Shown here piece by piece: positions 1 to 8,566 of a stretch of 64,000 nucleotides of DNA; position 1 is the stretch's first letter; each line of letters opens with the position of its first letter. Under the pieces are notes generated by a model. It was given only the letters and a program-made list of their open reading frames with translations, did no database searches and had not been told where the DNA came from. The position numbers and the translations under genes were made by a program. This DNA comes from Pseudomonas brassicacearum (GTDB taxonomy: Bacteria; Pseudomonadota; Gammaproteobacteria; Pseudomonadales; Pseudomonadaceae): positions 248,001 through 312,000 of the forward strand of contig NZ_MOBK01000002.1 in NCBI RefSeq assembly GCF_003732265.1. The letters run 5' to 3'.

Positions 1-566
1 CAGCCGAAAAACAGGAAGCAGACGATGGTGATCAGGATCGGCACCGGCACGCCAAACAACTGGCCGTTACCGAAGACGAAGAACTGCTCTTGCGAGACGC
101 CGACCGCTTTGCCGTTGGCAAAAATGTAAGCCAGACCGCGAACGATCTGCATGGTCGCCAGCGTGGTGATCAACGCGTTGACCCGCAGCTTGGCAATCAC
201 GATCCCGTTGATCAGCCCGACAATCAGGCCCATGAACAGCGCTGCCGTCACCCCGAGAAAGACGCTGTCGGTGTCGCGCATCACCACCGCTGCGACCACG
301 CCGGCACAGGCAATCACCGAGCCAACCGACAGGTCAAAGTGCCCGGACGCCAGGCAATACAACATGGTGCACGCCGCAATCCCCGTCGTCGAAATCGCCA
401 ACCCGAGGCCGCGCATGTTCAATGGCGAGAGGAAGTTGTCGATCAGCAACGTACAGAGCACGAAGATCCCGACGGCTGCCAGCAGCATCACCCAATCATC
501 GAGAAAGCGCCGCAGGTCCAAGGGTTTGCGCTCGGTAGGCAGCGCGTTGTTTTGGGTTGTCATCAT
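1..566 (-). CDS. araH: L-arabinose-type ABC transporter permease AraH (partial, C-terminus outside window)
   Basis: This is the inner-membrane permease of a sugar ABC importer that forms the channel through which AraG drives uptake of sugar delivered by AraF. I translated the minus strand from ATG at 566. It begins MMTTQNNALPTERKPLDL and continues into several hydrophobic helices without a stop to the window edge, so about 188 residues are visible of a family length near 325. The segment around 'CTMLYCLASGHFDLSVGS' is typical of the BPD_transp_2 ribose/arabinose permeases. It follows araG by about 10 bp in the same direction, so it is the last visible gene of the araFGH operon. Substrate identity is inferred from similarity to AraFGH and from the neighbouring aldose-oxidation genes. 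Confidence 0.88.
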   Translation of the reverse strand, partial: MMTTQNNALPTERKPLDLRRFLDDWVMLLAAVGIFVLCTLLIDNFLSPLNMRGLGLAISTTGIAACTMLYCLASGHFDLSVGSVIACAGVVAAVVMRDTDSVFLGVTAALFMGLIVGLINGIVIAKLRVNALITTLATMQIVRGLAYIFANGKAVGVSQEQFFVFGNGQLFGVPVPILITIVCFLFFG

Positions 567-575
567 AGTCACCTC

Positions 576-2120
576 TCAGTTCGCCACGCCGTCAGCGCGT
601 TGGCGCGGCAAAGCCAGTTGCAGCAGGTTGGATTCATTGGCCTCGGCGCGAGACAACTCGCCGCGCATCGCGCCTTCGCAGAGCACCAGAATGCGGTCGG
701 AAATACCCATCACTTCCATCAGGTCGCTGGACACCACGATCACCGCGATGCCGCTCTCGGCCAGGTTATGGATGATCTGGTAAATCTCGGCCTTGGCCCC
801 GATGTCGATGCCGCGAGTCGGTTCGTCGAGCAACAGGACTTTCATCGGCATCGACAGCCAGCGACCAAGAATGGCCTTCTGCTGATTGCCGCCGGACAGG
901 TACATGATTTTCTGCTCGGCACTCGGCGTCTTCACCTTCAGCGCCTTGATGTGTTTGTCGGCATTGCCCTTTTCCCACAGGCCACGCAACAGGCAGCCGA
1001 AGGTGGAATGCGCGCCGCGTGCGCTGATGTTGATGTTCTCGGCGACACTGGCGAGGGGGATGATGCCCTCCTTCTTGCGGTCCTCGGGACACAGCAGAAT
1101 CCCGGCCGCAATCGCATCGCGCGGTGAGCGCAGTTTCAGTTCATGGCCGCGTAATTCCAGGCGTCCGGCCGTATTGCGCTCCAAGCCGCTGAGCAGGCGG
1201 AACAGCTCGGTGCGCCCGGCACCGACCAGCCCGAACAACCCAAGGATCTCGCCTTTGTGCGCCTCGAAACTCACCGGTTCGCGCAAGCCTGGGCCGAGCA
1301 AACCATCGACCTTGAGCGCCACCGCGCCACGTTGTCGAGGGCGGTAATCGTAGATGTCCTGAATGTCGCGACCGACCATGCACGTCACCAACTGGTCGTG
1401 AGTCAGCTCGCTCATGTCCTCGAAGGTGCGCACGTAGCGACCGTCCTTGAACACCGTCACCGCGTTGCAGATGCGGAACACTTCTTCCATGCGATGGGAG
1501 ACGTAGAGCACCACTTTGCCTTCGTCGCGCAGGCGTCCGATGATCGCCATCAAGCGATCGATCTCGCGCGCCGACAGGCTGCTGGTCGGTTCGTCGAACG
1601 CAATCACATGGGCGCCTCGGGACAACGCCTTGGCGATTTCCACCAGTTGCCGCTGCCCGAGGGAAAGGCGCCCGACTTTCTCTTGCGGGTCGATTTCATC
1701 GGCCAGGCCTTTGAGGCAAGCCAGTGCCTGTTGGCGCAAGGCGCCACGATTGATCAGACCGAAACTGGCCGGCAGGTGCCCGAGAAACAGGTTCTCCGCC
1801 ACGGTCATTTCCGGCACCAGGTGCAATTCTTGATGGATCACCGCGACGCGGCTGGCGATGCTGTCGGCGGTGGATTTGAACGCCATCGTCTGCTCGCCGA
1901 TCTGCAGGTCACCACTGCTCGGCGTGTAGGCGCCGCCGAGGATTTTCAGCAGGGTCGATTTGCCGGCGCCGTTCTCGCCCATCAAGGCGTGAACCTGCCC
2001 CGGGTGCGCGACGAAGCTGATGCCATCCAGCGCCTTCACGCCGGGAAAGGTCTTGCCGATCCCATTGAAGCGCAGGCTGCCGCCGACGCTGTGCTCATGT
2101 GTCTGTACTTGCGCGTGCAT
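576..2120 (-). CDS. araG: L-arabinose ABC transporter ATP-binding protein AraG
   Basis: This is the cytoplasmic ATPase of the AraFGH importer, with two ABC domains in one chain. In the first half there is a Walker A motif GENGAGKS at residues 48-55, a signature LSLGQRQ and Walker B VIAFDEPTSS. The second half has the degenerate P-loop GLVGAGRTE usual for this sugar family, LSGGNQQK and LLLDEPTRGID. I start at ATG 2120 (514 aa, near the roughly 504 of E. coli AraG) because GAGGTGG lies just upstream. A longer reading from GTG 2135 would overlap that Shine-Dalgarno site. It lies 63 bp after araF and just before araH. Confidence 0.93.
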   Translation of the reverse strand: MHAQVQTHEHSVGGSLRFNGIGKTFPGVKALDGISFVAHPGQVHALMGENGAGKSTLLKILGGAYTPSSGDLQIGEQTMAFKSTADSIASRVAVIHQELHLVPEMTVAENLFLGHLPASFGLINRGALRQQALACLKGLADEIDPQEKVGRLSLGQRQLVEIAKALSRGAHVIAFDEPTSSLSAREIDRLMAIIGRLRDEGKVVLYVSHRMEEVFRICNAVTVFKDGRYVRTFEDMSELTHDQLVTCMVGRDIQDIYDYRPRQRGAVALKVDGLLGPGLREPVSFEAHKGEILGLFGLVGAGRTELFRLLSGLERNTAGRLELRGHELKLRSPRDAIAAGILLCPEDRKKEGIIPLASVAENINISARGAHSTFGCLLRGLWEKGNADKHIKALKVKTPSAEQKIMYLSGGNQQKAILGRWLSMPMKVLLLDEPTRGIDIGAKAEIYQIIHNLAESGIAVIVVSSDLMEVMGISDRILVLCEGAMRGELSRAEANESNLLQLALPRQRADGVAN

Positions 2121-2183
2121 AAACCACCTCTTCACAGATCAGGCAGCCCCGTCGCCGGGGCCGCCGTTGAAATCAACCGCGCC

Positions 2184-3185
2184 TCAGTTCCAGAGGCCGA
2201 TCTTTTCCAGTTCCTGCTTGAAGTTCTCGCGCGTGATCAGCGTCACGTCGTCCATGGCGGTGAATTTGGGTGGCTCTTTGCCGGTGGTGACCCACTCAAA
2301 CATCATGCTGGCGGTGTTGTAGCCTTCGATGTGCGGGCTTGGCAGCATCGAGCCAAAGAAGCCGCTATTGGGCTTTTTCAGTTCGCCGATAGCGTCCGTA
2401 CCGTTAATGCCGATACCGATCACGTTGGCCGCTGCAAATCCGGCGGTTTCGGTAGCGCGCACGCCGCCCAGCACCGTGTTGTCGTTCATGCCGCCGATGA
2501 TCAGGTTTTTCGCGCCACTGGGCAGTTTCACCAAGGCAGAGTTGGTGGCGTCCATGCTGCCCGGGACGTCGAGGGTTTTCTGCGCCGTGAAGAGAATGTG
2601 GTCTTTCGGGAAACCCGCGTCTTCCAGCGCCTTGACCGAACCGTCGGTGCGCTTTTTGCCGGTGTCGAGTTCGTTGAAGGTGTTGATCACCGCGTAGGTG
2701 TCTTTCCAGTCCCAACCGCGTTTCTTCGCTTCGGTGGCCATCGCCGCGCCCTGTTTCTGGCCGACTTCAAAGGCGGCCATGCCGAGGTAAGGCACGTCTT
2801 CCATGAACTTGCCGTTGGCATCGACAAAACGGTCATCGACCGCCATCACTTTCAAACCGTTGGCCTTGGCCTTGGCCACGATGGCCGGGCCGAGACCGAC
2901 GTCCGGCGGGCAGATCACAAAACCCTTGGCGCCGTTGGCGGCAAGGCTGTCGATGGCGGAGAGGGTTTTCTCGCCGTCAGGCACGGCGATCTTGATAACG
3001 GTGAAGCCCTTGTCTTTACCGGCCTTTTCAGCGAAGGCCCATTCGGTCTGGAACCAGGGCTCTTCCGCTTGCTTGACCAGAAAACCGATTTTCACTTCCT
3101 CGGCTGCCAGCAGCGTACTGCTCAGGCTAACCGCGGTGACCGCCAGAGCGGCACAGCACAGAGAACGGATCCCACGACGATTCAT
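2184..3185 (-). CDS. araF: L-arabinose-binding periplasmic protein AraF
   Basis: This is the periplasmic substrate-binding protein of the importer, 333 aa, with a Sec signal peptide (MNRRG, then a hydrophobic stretch) probably cleaved near residue 27 after STLLA. The mature chain starts EEVKIGFLVKQAEEPWFQ and has the periplasmic-binding-protein type I layout of AraF, including EPWFQTEW, SPHIEGYNTAS and a C-terminal ALEXIGLW-like end (QELEKIGLWN). It is the first gene of araFGH. The 123 bp upstream contain an operator-like repeat shared with the gntR promoter. Binding of L-arabinose is inferred from family similarity; D-galactose or D-fucose could also be bound. Confidence 0.93.
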   Translation of the reverse strand: MNRRGIRSLCCAALAVTAVSLSSTLLAAEEVKIGFLVKQAEEPWFQTEWAFAEKAGKDKGFTVIKIAVPDGEKTLSAIDSLAANGAKGFVICPPDVGLGPAIVAKAKANGLKVMAVDDRFVDANGKFMEDVPYLGMAAFEVGQKQGAAMATEAKKRGWDWKDTYAVINTFNELDTGKKRTDGSVKALEDAGFPKDHILFTAQKTLDVPGSMDATNSALVKLPSGAKNLIIGGMNDNTVLGGVRATETAGFAAANVIGIGINGTDAIGELKKPNSGFFGSMLPSPHIEGYNTASMMFEWVTTGKEPPKFTAMDDVTLITRENFKQELEKIGLWN

Positions 3186-3249
3186 AAGCTGACTCCTTGT
3201 TATTTTTTTTGAGCGTTATTTGAAAGCCGGTGCAAACATTGAAGCTAAT

Positions 3250-3272
3250 AGTCATATCGTATGATGATTGGC
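3250..3272 (-). promoter_or_regulatory. Operator-like repeat upstream of araF
   Basis: On the minus strand this reads CAATCATCATACGATATGA. It matches 13 of 14 central bases of the site at 5996-6009 before the gntR gene (AATCATCATATGAT). It also has internal symmetry, TCATA-N3-TATGA. It lies 65-85 bp upstream of the araF ATG, a suitable place for a repressor. The most economical reading is that the FadR-type regulator encoded at 5224-5958 binds both. Confidence 0.55.
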
Positions 3273-3308
3273 TTTCAGACGGAGTTCCGCGCCTGAAAGC
3301 GGTTTTAT

Positions 3309-4127
3309 TCAGTCGTGGTACATCACCGAGCGCCCACCATCGATGGTGATGCACGAAGCATTGATGAACGGTGCTTCATCGCTGGCCAGGAACACGGCGG
3401 TCATGGCCACTTCCATCGGCTGACCGATGCGACGCGGCGGATGCAAATCCAGGGCGCGTTGGCGCTCGGCATGCGGGTCGGCAAACCCGTTCCAGTAATC
3501 CACGTTCAGTTGGGTTTCGATGTAGCCCGGTGCGATGGCGTTGACGCGAAGGCCTTTGGCCGCGTATTCGATGCCGAGCGCACGGGTCAGGCCGAGCAAA
3601 CCGTGCTTGGCCACCGGGTACGGAAAGCAGCCCGGAATGATGTGGCTGGAATGGGTCGACGCAATGTTGATGATGCTGCCGATGCCCTGCGCGATCATTT
3701 GCGGCAGCACAGCCTTGCAGCCGTACCAGGCGCCGTCGAGGTCGATGGCGAAGCAACGACGCCAGTCTTCTTCGGTCATTTCCAACGGATCGCGGAACAC
3801 GTTGACCCCGGCGCAGTTGACCAGGACGTCGATGCGGCCATGCAGGTCGATCGCCAGCCTGGCCATGGCGTGCAGGTCTTGCTGGTGCGAGACGTCAGCC
3901 TTGATCGCGACCACGTCCGCGCCTTGTTCACGCCAATGCGCCGCGACTTTCTCGACTTTTTCCGCCTGGATATCGCTGATGATCAGCTTGGCCTGCTGGG
4001 ACGCGAACGTCGCGACGATGGCCTCGCCGATGCCTTGGGCAGCGCCGGTCAGCAACACCACCTTGTTCTTCAGGCGCTCGCCTTTGGGCGGTTCCGGCAC
4101 CGCTGGCAAAGAAAGAGGTTCAGCCAT
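3309..4127 (-). CDS. SDR-family dehydrogenase, probable aldose 1-dehydrogenase
   Basis: This is a 272-aa short-chain dehydrogenase/reductase with all classical marks: the cofactor loop TGAAQGIG at residues 27-34, VNCAG near 103-107, catalytic Ser157 in NIAST, and Tyr170/Lys174 in YPVAK. The N-terminal 20 residues are a proline-rich extension before the Rossmann fold. It lies between an SMP-30 lactonase and araFGH, so it probably oxidises the imported aldose at C1 to the aldonolactone with NAD(P)+. The well-known pseudomonad L-arabinose dehydrogenases belong to other families, so the substrate is an inference. It has its own 195-bp upstream gap with a palindrome, suggesting a separate promoter. 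Confidence 0.85.
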   Translation of the reverse strand: MAEPLSLPAVPEPPKGERLKNKVVLLTGAAQGIGEAIVATFASQQAKLIISDIQAEKVEKVAAHWREQGADVVAIKADVSHQQDLHAMARLAIDLHGRIDVLVNCAGVNVFRDPLEMTEEDWRRCFAIDLDGAWYGCKAVLPQMIAQGIGSIINIASTHSSHIIPGCFPYPVAKHGLLGLTRALGIEYAAKGLRVNAIAPGYIETQLNVDYWNGFADPHAERQRALDLHPPRRIGQPMEVAMTAVFLASDEAPFINASCITIDGGRSVMYHD

Positions 4128-4305
4128 GAATCAAGACTCCTTTTGCGGACACGACAAAAACCGGGCATCTGTCGATGTCCGGTCAAAAGGCTTTCTGGAA
4201 AATCGCTGCATCACTTCACCTGTTTTGTTTTTTTAAGTGTGAGTGCGTGTAACTGATGGCCGACTATAAACCTGCCCGGCAAATAATCTCAATATATAAT
4301 TTTAC

Positions 4306-4322
4306 ATCCCATATTTTGGGAT
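4306..4322. promoter_or_regulatory. Palindrome upstream of the SDR gene (possible operator)
   Basis: ATCCCATATTTTGGGAT has six-base perfect arms (ATCCCA/TGGGAT) around an AT-rich centre. It lies directly after the SMP-30 stop codon and about 180 bp before the SDR start. The layout resembles operators of IclR-type or other dimeric regulators, and it differs from the GntR-like site seen elsewhere in this module. No regulator can be assigned from this window. Confidence 0.4.
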
Positions 4323-5198
4323 TTATCCCGCGAACCGCGTGCAAGGATTTCCGGCGACATCTACGCGAAGCGATAACACCGCGCCATCCAGTGGATGGTT
4401 TAGCGGGCTCGCCGCGCTGGTGATGTACAGGGTTTTCAGGTCTTCGCCGCCGAATACGCAACTGGTGGGACGGCTGACGGGCAGTTCGATGATTCGATCG
4501 ACGTGACCGTCCGGGGTCAGTCTGATCAGGCAACTGCCATCCCAGCGGGCGTTCCAGATGTAACCTTCGGCGTCCATGGCCGAGCCGTCGGGGACCCCAC
4601 GTTTATCGGGACCGAACCAGACGTAAGCGGTGTCCAGATTGCCATCGGCGTGGATGAAGTAGCGGTACAGCGTGGCATCGAGGCTGTCAGCGAAAAACAA
4701 TGTTGTCGCGTCATCGCTCCACAGCAGCGTGTTGGGAATTCCCAGCCCGCGAAGCAGCGGCGTGACCCGGGCATCGCGGTCGATGCGAAACAAGCCGCCG
4801 GAGCGACGAGTAACCGGCAAGTCTTCGCCGTTTTCGCCGATGTTGTTCTGCATGGTGCCGAGCCAGAGCCGACCCTGTGCATCGCAACGGGCTTCGTTGG
4901 GGCGGTTGCCGGGTTGCGGGTCGGCCATGCAGAGCAAGGTCAGGCGTGGTTCAAGGCCCGGTGAGTCGAGGTCCAGACGATAGACGCCGCTGCTCAACGC
5001 GACCAGCGCATCCCCGCTTTCACAGGGGATGAAAGCGGAGACGTGTTCCGGCATTTCCCAGATCTGGACGTTGGCGCCGATCAGCCGCAGCGCTTGTTTG
5101 CCGGCGATGTCGACCCAGTACAGCGCCTGCGTCGGGGCATCCCAGAACGGGCCTTCGCCAAGCCGCGCACGGTGCTGGGTCAGCGCTTTCAACGTCAT
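4323..5198 (-). CDS. SMP-30/gluconolactonase-family aldonolactonase
   Basis: This 291-aa protein belongs to the SMP-30/regucalcin six-bladed propeller family. The metal ligands known for the family are present: Glu15 in LGEGPFW, Asn156 in GIPNTLLW and Asp204 in VPDGSAMDAEG, plus the substrate-side NRPNEARCDAQGRLWLGT. Members hydrolyse aldonolactones to aldonates using a divalent metal in the cytoplasm. Placed between the GntR regulator and an SDR dehydrogenase, it would open the lactone that the dehydrogenase makes. The gene begins 25 bp after the gntR stop, so the two are probably one transcript. The exact lactone is not decided by sequence. Confidence 0.9.
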   Translation of the reverse strand: MTLKALTQHRARLGEGPFWDAPTQALYWVDIAGKQALRLIGANVQIWEMPEHVSAFIPCESGDALVALSSGVYRLDLDSPGLEPRLTLLCMADPQPGNRPNEARCDAQGRLWLGTMQNNIGENGEDLPVTRRSGGLFRIDRDARVTPLLRGLGIPNTLLWSDDATTLFFADSLDATLYRYFIHADGNLDTAYVWFGPDKRGVPDGSAMDAEGYIWNARWDGSCLIRLTPDGHVDRIIELPVSRPTSCVFGGEDLKTLYITSAASPLNHPLDGAVLSLRVDVAGNPCTRFAG

Positions 5199-5223
5199 GA
5201 AACCTCCTGCCTTGTTCTTGTAT

Positions 5224-5958
5224 TTATGGGGAATGTGTGTGGTCAGCCGGTTTTTTGTCGGCCATGACCTGAGGGTAGAAGCGTTTGATCGCCAGGTCTG
5301 CGTTGTCGATCAGGGTCATGCACGCCCACACCCCGCGCGCGGCGTCGCGGGCGGCGATGGCTTCGGCCATGTCTTTGTGGATGGGCAACGTACGGCGCAG
5401 TTCGTCGGGGTCGGCAGCGGACACTTCGAACGACACCGCCAGCAGCGCGCCGAGCGCCGGGACCATTTGTTCGATGAATTGATTGTGGCTGGCGGCGAGG
5501 ATGCACTCGTGGAACACCCGGTCGGCGCGGTTGTAATCGACGCCGCTGTCCACGGCCCGCTCCAGCGCGTTGTAGGCCAGGAGGATGGCCTGCACTTGCT
5601 CGACCGTCGCCCGTTCACAAGCCCAGCGCACGGCCATCGGCTCGATGGTGCGGCGCAGGTCGAGCAAGTCGTCGACGAAGTTTTCCGGCAAACCGCTGCG
5701 TGACAGCCAACCGACGACTTGCGGATCGAAGAGGTTCCAACGGCGCACCGGCAGCACCCGTGTGCCGACCTTTGGCCCGACTTCAAGCATGCCTTTGGCG
5801 ACCAGGGTCTTGATGGCTTCACGGATGACCGTTCGGCTGACACCGAGCTGCTCGCCCAAGTCGGCTTCGACCTTGAGGGTTTCACCGGGCTTGACCTGGC
5901 CAGCGGCAATCCAGCAACCCAGCCAATCGACCGTTGAGGCGTGAAAACTGCTGGACAT
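5224..5958 (-). CDS. FadR-subfamily GntR transcriptional regulator
   Basis: This 244-aa regulator has an N-terminal winged helix (residues about 20-85, with LGEQLGVSRTVIREAIKTLVAKG) and a C-terminal FCD domain that binds an acidic metabolite, often with a metal (FHECILAASHN and IHKDMAEAI carry candidate His ligands). FadR-type GntR proteins commonly repress uptake and oxidation genes for sugars and sugar acids and are released by a pathway intermediate. It is the first gene of the leftward module. A perfect palindrome ATCATATGAT lies about 42 bp before its start, which suggests autoregulation. A related site precedes araF. Confidence 0.92.
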   Translation of the reverse strand: MSSSFHASTVDWLGCWIAAGQVKPGETLKVEADLGEQLGVSRTVIREAIKTLVAKGMLEVGPKVGTRVLPVRRWNLFDPQVVGWLSRSGLPENFVDDLLDLRRTIEPMAVRWACERATVEQVQAILLAYNALERAVDSGVDYNRADRVFHECILAASHNQFIEQMVPALGALLAVSFEVSAADPDELRRTLPIHKDMAEAIAARDAARGVWACMTLIDNADLAIKRFYPQVMADKKPADHTHSP

Positions 5959-5993
5959 GGAAACCTCAAAACCGCGCGCGATGGAGCGATACG

Positions 5994-6012
5994 CTAATCA
6001 TCATATGATTGG
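5994..6012. promoter_or_regulatory. Operator-like palindrome upstream of gntR
   Basis: The perfect ten-base palindrome ATCATATGAT (6000-6009), preceded by AATC, lies 42-51 bp upstream of the GntR-family start codon. The same core occurs on the opposite strand before araF. A FadR-type regulator dimer is the likely ligand. Confidence 0.6.
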
Positions 6013-6050
6013 GTGTCAATTGGATTCGTCGGGAAATGTGGCGATCAAAT

Positions 6051-6139
6051 GTGGGAGCGGGCTTGCTCGCGAATGCGGTGTCACAGGCAACTTATTCGTT
6101 GAATGTTGAACCGCTTTCGCGAGCAAGCCCGCTCCCACG
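6051..6139. repeat. REP pair (inverted), family 1
   Basis: Two inverted copies of the pseudomonad REP sequence (GTGGGAGCGGGCTTGCTCGC and its complement) are separated by about 45 bp. It lies between gntR and the DUF1285 gene and folds into a long hairpin. It belongs to the same family as the copies near 27300, 46030 and 58682. Confidence 0.9.
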
Positions 6140-6149
6140 CTTAATCAGC

Positions 6150-6710
6150 TCAAGGCTCGAGACCGATGGGGAAGAACTCGCCGCCACTCCACACGCCAAG
6201 CCAGCGTTGCCCGTCGATTTCACGGGTCACGGCCAGTTCCACCAGTTGGTAGAACACATTGCGGTGAATCAGCGCTTCAAGGTTGGTGCGCACATGCACA
6301 TACGGCGCGGGCTCTTGAGTGACCGGATCGATGACCACGCGAATCGGGTGTTCCGCGCCTGCCTCGGCCGTTTCATCCACGTTGGTGGTAAACCGCAGGA
6401 GCTGAGCCTCCCCCTCGCCTTCCACATCGACGGCAATCGCCACGAACGGCGCATCGTCGACCTTGATCCCGACTTTCTCGACCGGTGTGATCAGGAAGTA
6501 ATCATCGCCATCGCGACGAATGATGGTCGAGAACAATTTGACCATCGGCTTGCGCCCGATCGGCGTGCCCAGGTAATACCAGGTGCCGTCGCGGGCGATG
6601 CGCATGTCGATGTCGCCACAGAAATCGGGGTTCCACAGGTGGACCGGCGGCAAGCCTTTGGTCTTGGGGATTTGCCCCAACAGGTCGTTGGCTTTTTGCG
6701 GGCCACTCAT
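6150..6710 (-). CDS. DUF1285 family protein
   Basis: This is a 186-aa conserved proteobacterial protein of the DUF1285 family. It begins [20 protein letters not shown] and contains the family hallmarks [22 protein letters not shown] and [14 protein letters not shown]. It has no signal peptide or membrane segment, so it should be cytoplasmic. Function is unknown. AAAGGAG sits 7 bases before the ATG. It is the second gene downstream of the DUF4823 lipoprotein on the same strand? No: it lies 16 bp beyond the DUF4823 stop region in minus-strand reading order, so DUF1285 comes first and the DUF4823 gene is transcribed toward it from the right. Confidence 0.85.
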   Translation of the reverse strand: MSGPQKANDLLGQIPKTKGLPPVHLWNPDFCGDIDMRIARDGTWYYLGTPIGRKPMVKLFSTIIRRDGDDYFLITPVEKVGIKVDDAPFVAIAVDVEGEGEAQLLRFTTNVDETAEAGAEHPIRVVIDPVTQEPAPYVHVRTNLEALIHRNVFYQLVELAVTREIDGQRWLGVWSGGEFFPIGLEP

Positions 6711-6726
6711 GGTGTTCTCCTTTAAA

Positions 6727-7332
6727 TTACTGGTCGCTGATCCCGATCAGGCTGCGCGCGTATTGCTGCAGCGGTGGGCCGATCAGGTCCTCTGGCGAGT
6801 TGTCATGGAACGTCAGTAAACCGCCACGACTTTTGATGCGTGCAGTATCAATCAAATACTGGGTGCTGGTCTCGATCAACATGATTTGAATCACGCCGCT
6901 GTCGATGCCGAGTCGGTCCACGTATTCCTGATCGAGCCACTCATCGGAGTTACCGATGCGGTCGTCAGCCTTGGCGAACCTCGTGTAAAGCAGGTAATGG
7001 GCACCGGCAGCACGGGCTTCTGCCATGGCCTGGTCGAGGCCTTCAGGTGCACGGGCACGGCGTACCATCGGGAAGTATTCGATAAAGCCGTTAAAGGCTT
7101 CTTCGGCCACCACGTTTGGACGCGGATAAGGATTGCCCGGTGGCGAAAAGGCACCTTGGGCAATGTAGATGAACGAGTCCGGCTGGATCCGCAGGTTGTT
7201 CACCCGACGGCTGTCGCTGTGATCCAGTAACCCAGCGTCGCTCATCTGGTAGCGAGTCCCTTCAGCCATGTCGCTGACATTCATGCAGCCACCAAGCGCC
7301 AAAACGGCCAGCAGCAAAACCAGGCTACGCAT
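6727..7332 (-). CDS. DUF4823 family lipoprotein
   Basis: From ATG 7332 this is a 201-aa protein with a lipoprotein signal peptide, [18 protein letters not shown], with Cys16 as the lipidation site. GGAGGGT precedes the ATG by a few bases, whereas the reading frame upstream (to 7575) runs through REP sequence and is unlikely to be coding. The mature part matches the DUF4823 pattern, with a [11 protein letters not shown] segment and conserved charged residues in [20 protein letters not shown]. It is predicted to be attached to the outer or inner membrane; its role is unknown. It is only 16 bp from the DUF1285 gene, which it precedes in transcription. Confidence 0.82.
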   Translation of the reverse strand: MRSLVLLLAVLALGGCMNVSDMAEGTRYQMSDAGLLDHSDSRRVNNLRIQPDSFIYIAQGAFSPPGNPYPRPNVVAEEAFNGFIEYFPMVRRARAPEGLDQAMAEARAAGAHYLLYTRFAKADDRIGNSDEWLDQEYVDRLGIDSGVIQIMLIETSTQYLIDTARIKSRGGLLTFHDNSPEDLIGPPLQQYARSLIGISDQ

Positions 7333-7438
7333 CCTACCCTCCAGAGGCCGGTGACGGAAAACCGGCGAATGGCCATGGGATGCAGCTTCCGCGCCAGTCT
7401 TGAGCTGAGGGATGCTTGCAAATAGATAACGCAAATTT

Positions 7439-7557
7439 GTGGCGAGGGAGCTTGCTCCCGCTCGGTTGCGCAGCAGCCGTAAATTCTGAGGAATGCAGTG
7501 TCTTTGGAAATTCGGGGGCCGCTTCGCGCCCCAACGGGAGCAAGCTCCCTCGCCACA
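7439..7557. repeat. REP pair (inverted), family 2
   Basis: Inverted copies of TGTGGCGAGGGAGCTTGCTC flank about 75 bp that include a smaller hairpin (GGGGCCGCTTCGCGCCCC-like). The consensus differs from the other REP pairs in the window (GAGGGAGCTTGCTCCCG rather than GGGAGCGGGCTTGCTCGCG), so it is a second REP family. It lies between the DUF4823 and moaA genes. Confidence 0.85.
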
Positions 7558-7564
7558 GGGCGTG

Positions 7565-8533
7565 TCAGCCGCCAATAATCTTCATGACCGTCGCACCACC
7601 GGAGAACGCCACTTCCTGCTTGTCACCCAAGGCCTTCACCAGCAGCCGCTGCAATGCCGGCAGCGCTTGATGGCGAGGCTTGTCGAGCAAGTCGCCGACA
7701 TAATGGCGATTGCTCGACGACAGGCAGCCGTGCAGCCAACCCGTGGACGACAGACGCAAGCGCGAACAGGTACGGCAGAACGGAACGCTTTCATTGGCGA
7801 TCACGCCGAAGTGCCCCTGCCCCGGAATTTCATAACGCACCGCAGTGGCATCGACCGGCGCATCGGCCTGCAGATACTCATAACGCTCGCCAATCAGGCT
7901 CAGCAACTGCTGGAGGCTGACGAACTGTTGCAGGAACGCATTGGAGTCGGTGGCCAGGTGGCCCATGCGCATCAGTTCGATGAAGCGCAACTCATAGCCG
8001 CGTTCCAGGCAGTAATCGAGCAGCGGCATCACCTGATCAAGGTTCTGTCCGCGCAGCGGCACCATATTGACCTTGATCTTCATGCCCGCCGCGCTGGCCT
8101 GATCCATGCCGTCGAGCACGGTCGCCAGATCGCCGCCGCGGGCAATGCTGCGAAAGGCGCTGGCGTCCAGGGTGTCGAGGGAGACGTTGATACGTCGAAT
8201 ACCGGCGTCCACCAGCAACGGCAGCTTTTTCGCCAGCAACTGACCATTGGTGGTCAGGCTGATGTCTTCCAGGCCCATTTGGCCGACGGCAGTCATGAAG
8301 GCTTCGAGTTTGGGACTGACCAGCGGCTCGCCGCCGGTGATGCGCAACCGCTCGATGCCGGCCGCTTCGATCAAATACGCCACGCCGCGCGCCATGGCCT
8401 CGGCCGACAATTCATCCTGCGCAGCCACCAGCCGCTTGCCGTTGGGCACGCAGTAGGTACACGCGTAATTGCAGGCTGAGGTCAGACTGATCCGCAAATT
8501 GCGAAAACGCCTGCCTTGACGGTCAACGATCAT
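7565..8533 (-). CDS. moaA: MoaA-like radical SAM protein (GTP 3',8-cyclase)
   Basis: This 322-aa enzyme has the radical SAM CxxxCxxC cluster at Cys21, Cys25 and Cys28 (SACNYACTYC) and the second MoaA cluster near the C-terminus, CRTCSRLRL followed by 13 residues and HGC. The protein ends in IIGG, as MoaA does with its essential terminal glycines. MoaA converts GTP to 3',8-cyclo-H2GTP, the first step of molybdenum cofactor synthesis, in the cytoplasm. The first motif is ISLTSACNYAC rather than the more common ISVTDRC, so it is a divergent paralogue, possibly the second moaA of pseudomonads. No other moa gene is adjacent. Confidence 0.8.
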   Translation of the reverse strand: MIVDRQGRRFRNLRISLTSACNYACTYCVPNGKRLVAAQDELSAEAMARGVAYLIEAAGIERLRITGGEPLVSPKLEAFMTAVGQMGLEDISLTTNGQLLAKKLPLLVDAGIRRINVSLDTLDASAFRSIARGGDLATVLDGMDQASAAGMKIKVNMVPLRGQNLDQVMPLLDYCLERGYELRFIELMRMGHLATDSNAFLQQFVSLQQLLSLIGERYEYLQADAPVDATAVRYEIPGQGHFGVIANESVPFCRTCSRLRLSSTGWLHGCLSSSNRHYVGDLLDKPRHQALPALQRLLVKALGDKQEVAFSGGATVMKIIGG

Positions 8534-8566
8534 GGATCACTCCGGCGATGGACAAGTGGAACGCGC

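Noticed and set aside
1257..3212. Long open frame opposite araG and araF
   Set aside because: It crosses two real genes with Walker motifs and a signal peptide on the other strand, and has no family features.
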